Source: Candidatus Heimdallarchaeota archaeon (GTDB lineage Archaea; Asgardarchaeota; Heimdallarchaeia; Hodarchaeales; LC-3). From it: a DNA stretch of 10,898 bases. The notes beneath the pieces were generated by a model that saw nothing but the letters and a program-made list of their open reading frames with translations, was not told where the DNA came from and did no database searches. Both the position numbers and the translations under genes were made by a program. The stretch spans positions 1 to 10,898 of the forward strand of contig DAHXPE010000495.1 of NCBI GenBank assembly GCA_027364495.1, given 5' to 3'. Position 1 is the first letter of the stretch. Every line of letters begins with the position of its first letter. This document shows, piece after piece, positions 7,127 through 10,898 of the stretch.

Positions 7127-7481
7127 GTGGAAATATGATTAATTGTATCCCAGTTTTCGGCTTATCGGACTTATGGTCTAAGACAGAAAAAGTTGAAGCT
7201 TCCAACCTATCACTATACAAATCTTCTTCCGTGATTATCAAATGAGTCATAACAATAGCAGCTGTCAAACCACCAGCGATTCCACGAATAGCAATAGGAT
7301 TTTTAGAATGTTCTTTGCTGTATTGAGCGATTAATTTTCTGGTATCATAGATTCGTATTTTATCAGTAATTTCTACCAATAGATAATCGTCACGTGGAAA
7401 GAAACCTAATGCTTCACTCATATCCATACTTACTGTAGTGTCTTTTGTAATTCTCAGGCTTTGGGGTATTTCTTGGGGCAT
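7119..7481 (-). CDS. Conserved-looking hypothetical protein, first gene of the unit
   Basis: I do not recognise this 120-residue protein. It has no transmembrane segment or signal peptide. Predicted features by eye: an N-terminal strand region (QSLRITKDTTVSMD), an acidic middle (FFPRDDYLLVEITDKIRIYDTRKLIAQYSKEH), a glycine-rich hydrophobic helix IAIRGIAGGLTAAIVMTHLI (63-82), and a C-terminal strand ending IQLIIFPHE. No cysteines, so no iron-sulphur or zinc-ribbon site. It begins with ATG after an excellent Shine-Dalgarno (plus 7491-7498) and overlaps the DUF420-like gene by 8 nt (7119-7126), so the two products are probably made together and may interact at the membrane. Confidence 0.75.
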   Translation of the reverse strand: MPQEIPQSLRITKDTTVSMDMSEALGFFPRDDYLLVEITDKIRIYDTRKLIAQYSKEHSKNPIAIRGIAGGLTAAIVMTHLIITEEDLYSDRLEASTFSVLDHKSDKPKTGIQLIIFPHE

Positions 7482-7490
7482 CGTGTTATA

Positions 7491-7498
7491 CTCCTTTT
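7491..7498 (-). promoter_or_regulatory. Strong Shine-Dalgarno site of the six-gene unit
   Basis: On the minus strand AAAAGGAG stands 9 nt before the ATG at 7481. The same 9-nt spacing is seen at the LLM oxidoreductase start. It shows that this organism uses Shine-Dalgarno initiation at some genes and fixes the start of the unknown 120-residue protein. Confidence 0.75.
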
Positions 7499-7556
7499 AG
7501 TATTTGTTTTTTAGACTTATTATTGAGTTTGATTGATATCTGGAATTATTTCTTTT

Positions 7557-7570
7557 GCTTAAATATTTCT
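7557..7570 (-). promoter_or_regulatory. Possible archaeal TATA/BRE promoter for the leftward unit
   Basis: Read leftward, AGAAATATTTAAGC could be a purine-rich BRE followed by a TATA-like TATTTAAG. Initiation about 25 nt further on would leave a leader of roughly 50 nt before the ATG at 7481. AT-rich sequence yields many such matches, so confidence is low. Confidence 0.25.
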
Positions 7571-7732
7571 TTTGACTAGAGATAATAAATTATTTTATTC
7601 TTTTGTAAAAACATCTAAGAAAAATTTTTCTAGCCTATTCATCTTCTTACCTCAATTTTGAGAATTAAAAATTAAAATAGGCACATTTAGTAATAGATAT
7701 TGTTTTTATAGAATCCTATAATAATAAATTAT

Positions 7733-7768
7733 ATTTATTCTAAGGATTATCTTTAGAATAAATTTTTT
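7733..7768. terminator. 11-bp perfect stem with 9-nt loop followed by T6
   Basis: ATTTATTCTAA (7733-7743) and TTAGAATAAAT (7753-7763) are exact inverted repeats around GGATTATCT, and T6 spans 7763-7768. In plus-strand reading this has the layout of a stem-loop terminator, although the stem is AT-rich and no plus-strand gene ends here. It could equally be an operator or part of a mobile-element end. A second palindrome, AGTATT-GT-AATACT, follows at 7769-7782. Confidence 0.35.
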
Positions 7769-7800
7769 AGTATTGTAATACTGATTATTATACAAGGAAA

Positions 7801-8063
7801 ACCAAAGACATTGAAGAAACTGCTTCAAAAAGGTGAGAAAATATTGGTATAGCATGGTTAAGTCGAGATAAAACTACTTATAATATTGAAATTGCATTAT
7901 TAATAGTACTACTTGGCAATATCATGGAAGAGGAACAATTCTACCAGAATTTCGTATAGAAATACTGATTAAATGGAATATTCATGCTGTGAAGGACTAT
8001 ATATGTTACAGAAACGACAAATTGATATCAAAACTTCTCTTTCAGATAATTTTCTGGCTTTAA
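7801..8063 (+). pseudogene. Possible decayed transposase / HTH gene fragment
   Basis: Two overlapping rightward frames give pieces that together resemble the N-terminal helix-turn-helix part of IS630-like transposases. Frame A (7801-7956) contains IEETASKR, a TGA, then IGIAWLSRDKTTYNIE. Frame B (7890-8063) contains GRGTILPEFRIEILIKWN, comparable to the 'GRP.. LPxExRxEIL' region that follows the HTH. The order HTH then GR-motif is what the family shows. Reading through needs one frame change near 7926 and loss of a stop. There is no start codon, no catalytic DDE region and no clear terminal repeat. The resemblance is by eye and could be fortuitous. Confidence 0.2.
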
Positions 8064-8072
8064 AGGTGAATT

Positions 8073-8729
8073 TTAAGGAAGATAATAAATAATTTTATTG
8101 GTAAGAACAACTTTCTTTTTTAAAATGTAACCTAATTCGACTAATTTTTCAATATTATTAAGTTCAGTTTCTTTATCTCTTTTAGATTCTTTTATTATAT
8201 CATCAATTGATGCTTCTTTCAAAGTTAACATTGTTAAAGCAGTTTTCTGAAGTTCTTTCGGAAGTGAAATAATAGTTAGACTGTCTAAATAAGGTTCATC
8301 GGGTTTTATATACGTTTTTGTCTCAACTGGTGAGATCATCTCTTGTGAAACATTTAATATTTTATTAAGATCAGTTTCAAAATTTTTTAGACTAGAAATA
8401 TTGCCAGCTTGCCATTTTTCTATTTTATCACCATATTTACTTAAAAAAATCATCCCGATCTTTTCTAAAATTATTTCTTCGTCAGTCTCAAGAATCCCAG
8501 AAATAACGACAAGAAAAGAGGAGAAATCTTTAATGATAAAGTTAAATCCTTCTTCACTGGTAAATTTCCTTACTCCATCCTTCAGCCATTGATGTGAAGC
8601 TATATTAAAAGCATTAAGTAAGCCACCAAGTAAAAGAGGATCTATTTGTTCTTTATATTGTTTTTTATAGGATTTTGAAAAAATACACCTACCATCGGGA
8701 AGAAGAAGATAGACGCTATCAATGATCAT
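8073..8729 (-). CDS. Longin/roadblock-like domain fused to a winged helix
   Basis: This 218-residue protein opens with a longin-like pattern: MIIDSVYLLLPDGRCIFSKSY (strand, turn, strand), then DPLLLGGLLNAFNIASHQWL (long helix), then two strands around FNFIIKDFSSFLVVISG, and a second helix (83-100, EEIILEKIGMIFLSKYGD). After a loose linker (127-150), residues 155-217 look like a winged helix-turn-helix: LTLKEASIDDIIKESKRD, then a recognition-type helix and LVELGYILKKKVVLT. Longin domains of this kind are abundant in Asgard archaea, where they are linked with small-GTPase biology. Here the immediate upstream partner, 4 nt away, is a MinD/ParA-like ATPase instead. The C-terminal domain could bind DNA or protein. 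Function not known. Confidence 0.6.
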   Translation of the reverse strand: MIIDSVYLLLPDGRCIFSKSYKKQYKEQIDPLLLGGLLNAFNIASHQWLKDGVRKFTSEEGFNFIIKDFSSFLVVISGILETDEEIILEKIGMIFLSKYGDKIEKWQAGNISSLKNFETDLNKILNVSQEMISPVETKTYIKPDEPYLDSLTIISLPKELQKTALTMLTLKEASIDDIIKESKRDKETELNNIEKLVELGYILKKKVVLTNKIIYYLP

Positions 8730-8733
8730 AGAT

Positions 8734-9522
8734 TCATTCCAAAACTGTTAGCATTCCTTCCAGGGCTTTGACAAAAGGACTTTCTGGTTGTTCTAATGAG
8801 AAAATAATTTCACCTTTTCCTAATCCTACGTCACATAAGCAAGGAATGATTCCTAAAATACCAAAATTATCATCAATGACATCTTTAAACGTTTCCTCAA
8901 CCATTTGTAAATGATTTGAATTCATCAATATATCGAGATCATTGTAGACAGGTACTTGATTAACGATTAACCAGGTTTTTTTCTCTAATGCACTGTGAAT
9001 CCCTTTAAGCATGCTTATTGTTCCTTCAAAATCAGATATATCCAATTTAACAACAATAAAAACAAGATCAGATGCAACTATTGCATTTAATGAAGAATAA
9101 TGCAATCCTGGACTAGTATCAAAGCAAACATAATCTATTCCTTGCTTTTGTAATTCTCTTTTGGCTCCAAGAATTCTCTCCATAGCTTTCATTTGCCACC
9201 TGCGACCTTTTGAAATAATATTTTGTATTGCGGTTGTAGAAGGGTTAGCAAATGCTACCAAAAATTTTCCTTTAGTTTTATAATATGGGGAAAAATCAAC
9301 CATTATTTCGTCTAATGTCGCTAATTCTTCAATATAATCGTTCAGATACTTTTTTGGTTTATAATTTGGATTCTTAAATCTGGTAGTAAAGGAAGGACCG
9401 GAAAAATCAAAGTCAAAAATAGCGACATTCTTACCAGATTTAGCTAACATTGCTGAAATATTAATAGATAAACTGGTTTTACCAGTGCCGCCTTTGAATG
9501 AATGAATAGTGAATGTATTCAT
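8734..9522 (-). CDS. MinD/ParA-like deviant Walker-A ATPase
   Basis: The 262-residue protein carries the deviant Walker A KGGTGKTS (10-17) with signature lysine K10, the A' motif FDFDFSGPS (36-44), switch II DTSPG (135-139), and a late NQVPVYND (188-195) nucleotide-base segment. The end (IIPCLCDVGLGKGEIIFSLEQPESPFVKALEGM) lines up with the MinD pattern 'IP..xx..G.P.....P.S.....'. This family forms ATP-dependent dimers that position cargo such as DNA, membranes or protein arrays. No obvious C-terminal amphipathic membrane anchor and no ParB partner are visible. C228 and C230 form a CxC, but the Mrp/Nbp35 metal-binding CxxC is absent. The gene lies 12 nt after the kinase and 4 nt before the longin gene. 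Confidence 0.88.
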   Translation of the reverse strand: MNTFTIHSFKGGTGKTSLSINISAMLAKSGKNVAIFDFDFSGPSFTTRFKNPNYKPKKYLNDYIEELATLDEIMVDFSPYYKTKGKFLVAFANPSTTAIQNIISKGRRWQMKAMERILGAKRELQKQGIDYVCFDTSPGLHYSSLNAIVASDLVFIVVKLDISDFEGTISMLKGIHSALEKKTWLIVNQVPVYNDLDILMNSNHLQMVEETFKDVIDDNFGILGIIPCLCDVGLGKGEIIFSLEQPESPFVKALEGMLTVLE

Positions 9523-9534
9523 AGGTTAAACCAT

Positions 9535-10212
9535 TTATAAGTGATATTTTTCAAGTATTTTTTCTAAAGCAATTGTTTCACTTTTATTTATGGTATTATG
9601 AGTGTTTTCGAGATTACAATCGACATGGTTTATTAAAGATGTTAATTGAATATTATAAATTCTCTCTAATCTGGCAATGTCATTTTCATCCCGTTTTTGA
9701 ATTCTACGAAATACTTCATCTTTTGATAAGCCATATTCTGGACGATTTGGATCTGTTATTAATCGTGTCGCTCTGGTTTCTGGTTGAACAGAGATCCAAA
9801 TTGTAACACCCCAATTACCAATGACAAAAGGAGCCATTCGGCCAATAAAAATTCCCTGACCTCTACCCAAAGCTTGAGCAAGTGTCTGCTTGTCAACAAA
9901 ATGGTCAACTTCATTTGCAAAATTTTCATCGTTTTTAATTTCTTGAAGAAAATCATCCAAGTGAGCTTCAGAGAAACCCATTCTCCGTGCATATTCACGA
10001 ATATGTTGTCCAGAACCGTAAATTTTGAGATTAATTCCATTGGATTTCAGCTTATCTCTAAGATTAATAGCTAAAGTATCTTTACCTACACCCGAAAAGC
10101 CACCAATAGCAATAATAGGTCCTTTTAGATCCTTAAATGTTGTTATATGAAGATCTTTGCATAATTCAGTTTCATAATTGTACAAAAAGGGAATAAGGGT
10201 ATAATAAACCAT
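9535..10212 (-). CDS. cmk: Archaeal-type cytidylate kinase-like P-loop kinase
   Basis: 225 residues. After an unusual lead of about 30 residues comes the P-loop GGFSGVGKDT (37-46), an NMP-binding segment with YGSGQHIREYARRMGFSE (65-82), the FIGRMAP segment (122-128) where archaeal CMP kinases have 'EGRLAG', the strand VTIWISVQPETRATRL (136-151), and a lid or helix RDENDIARLERIYNI (174-188) matching 'RE.SE.KRYKEIYGID'. The order is that of the archaeal short CMP kinase (TIGR02173-like), which makes CDP from CMP. The P-loop GVGKDT differs from the usual GSGKTT, so another nucleotide or nucleoside kinase is possible. Start: the ATG at 10212 overlaps a TATA-like TATTTAAATATGG; a TTG nine codons in is a possible leaderless alternative and would shorten the lead. 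Confidence 0.7.
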   Translation of the reverse strand: MVYYTLIPFLYNYETELCKDLHITTFKDLKGPIIAIGGFSGVGKDTLAINLRDKLKSNGINLKIYGSGQHIREYARRMGFSEAHLDDFLQEIKNDENFANEVDHFVDKQTLAQALGRGQGIFIGRMAPFVIGNWGVTIWISVQPETRATRLITDPNRPEYGLSKDEVFRRIQKRDENDIARLERIYNIQLTSLINHVDCNLENTHNTINKSETIALEKILEKYHL

Positions 10213-10274
10213 ATTTAAATACCAATCAAATGAAAATTTTGAAGATTAAAACCGAAAATGTGATAATTAAAAGC

Positions 10275-10898
10275 TTAAGTTTGAATTTTTAAAAGATTCA
10301 GAATATATCCATTTAGATGTTCAATAATTTTATTAAAAGGTAATCCAATAACATTGTCAATACTACCTTTGACATATTCTATTATTAACGTACCACTACT
10401 CTGTATACCATAACAGCCTGCTTTTCCTAAACAATCATCAGATAGAAGGTAAAAGTCAATTAATGAAGCGTTATTTGTTAATGTCACTTCTGTTACATCA
10501 AAAAATTCAATGGTTTTATAATTTTTATTTATTTTTTCATCGAATAGACTAAGTGTAACGCCTGTAATTACCTGATGTGTACGACCAGTTAATTCTTGTA
10601 ATACCTTTATTGCAAGGCTTTTATCGTAAGTTTTTTCATAAATTTTATTATTAAAGAAGACAGTCGTGTCCGAAGTTATCAAAAGGACATAATTCTTTAA
10701 ATGATTTATTTTTTCAAATAATGCCTGCATTTTAAGGTTACTATTGAATAAAACTAGATTAATGGCATCTTGAAAAGAAGTCGGACCAGAAATTGATTTT
10801 TCATTAACTTTAGGAGCAAAACAATCAAAGGATAAACCATATTTTTCGAGAACGTGCTTACGACCAGGGGATTCAGAGCCAAGTAAAATTTTTGACAT
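10275..10898 (-). CDS. maf: Maf-family nucleotide pyrophosphatase
   Basis: The 207-residue protein begins with the ATG that coincides with the window edge (10898), so it appears complete unless a longer start lies outside. Maf marks: ILLGSESPGRKHVL (4-17, usually SSSPRR; here the first Arg is Gly and R13 is kept), SDTTV (76-80, with D77 at the catalytic Asp position), GRTHQVITGV (105-114), GKAGCYGIQ (158-166) and GSIDNVIGLP (178-187). Maf enzymes hydrolyse nucleoside triphosphates to monophosphates plus pyrophosphate, preferring dTTP/UTP or modified pyrimidines, as house-cleaning enzymes in the cytoplasm. The subfamily cannot be decided by eye. It lies 62 nt upstream of the CMP-kinase-like gene, which fits a shared pyrimidine role. 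Confidence 0.9.
   Translation of the reverse strand: MSKILLGSESPGRKHVLEKYGLSFDCFAPKVNEKSISGPTSFQDAINLVLFNSNLKMQALFEKINHLKNYVLLITSDTTVFFNNKIYEKTYDKSLAIKVLQELTGRTHQVITGVTLSLFDEKINKNYKTIEFFDVTEVTLTNNASLIDFYLLSDDCLGKAGCYGIQSSGTLIIEYVKGSIDNVIGLPFNKIIEHLNGYILNLLKIQT

Noticed and set aside
8401..8592. Rightward open frame inside the longin-wHTH gene
   Set aside because: It is fully antisense to the better-supported gene and only 63 codons long.
9573..10074. Three open frames on both strands inside the CMP-kinase-like gene
   Set aside because: They are overlapping shadows of a gene with a P-loop and kinase pattern; none has a domain.
1..10898. CRISPR array, tRNA or rRNA gene
   Set aside because: I found no regularly spaced direct repeats of suitable length and no tRNA or rRNA-like conserved segments.

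Overview
The window is AT-rich and looks archaeal, most likely Asgard (Promethearchaeota). The evidence is the gene content rather than any single marker: a DRG-family GTPase with a TGS domain (an archaeal/eukaryotic family), an archaeal-type cytidylate kinase, an LLM oxidoreductase of the F420-dependent type, a single-repeat TFIIB-like cyclin-fold protein, and a longin-like domain fused to a winged helix, an architecture I associate with Asgard genomes. This placement is inference; no rRNA or other phylogenetic marker is present.

Left part (1-2181). The first ~54 bases may hold the 5' end of a gene running leftward off the window. A long AT-rich non-coding stretch follows. It contains two near-identical hyphenated palindromes 32 bp apart (162-181, 194-213) and a third copy of their half-site at 500-508. 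Two rightward genes come next: a small TFIIB-like/HTH protein (553-972) and a HAD-superfamily hydrolase (1423-2181). The HAD gene must start at TTG, and that TTG lies inside a 10-bp tandem duplication. About 450 bp with no supportable gene separate the two.

Middle part (2199-7481, minus strand). Six closely spaced leftward genes, in transcription order: an unknown 120-residue soluble protein, a four-helix DUF420-like membrane protein (8-nt overlap), an LLM-class flavin/F420 oxidoreductase, a PIG-L type zinc deacetylase, an HflX-like GTPase and a DRG-family GTPase. The first four look like a redox or small-molecule unit. The last two are ribosome-associated GTPases of the Obg-HflX superfamily. 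The hflX reading frame continues about 45 codons upstream of its first usable start and encodes recognisable HflX N-terminal sequence there, but those codons contain no in-frame start. One extra base in a run of six A residues would join the frame to an upstream ATG.

Non-coding stretch 7482-8072. This holds the 5' leader of the six-gene unit with a clear Shine-Dalgarno site, a group of inverted repeats (one an 11-bp perfect stem followed by a T tract), and a segment that may be a decayed transposase or HTH gene.

Right part (8073-10898, minus strand). A compact unit in transcription order: Maf-type nucleotide pyrophosphatase, archaeal-type CMP kinase, a MinD/ParA-like deviant-Walker-A ATPase, and a longin-winged-helix protein. 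The first two suggest pyrimidine nucleotide metabolism and clean-up. The last two are separated by only 4 nt and are plausible partners. I see no CRISPR array, tRNA, rRNA or intact insertion sequence.
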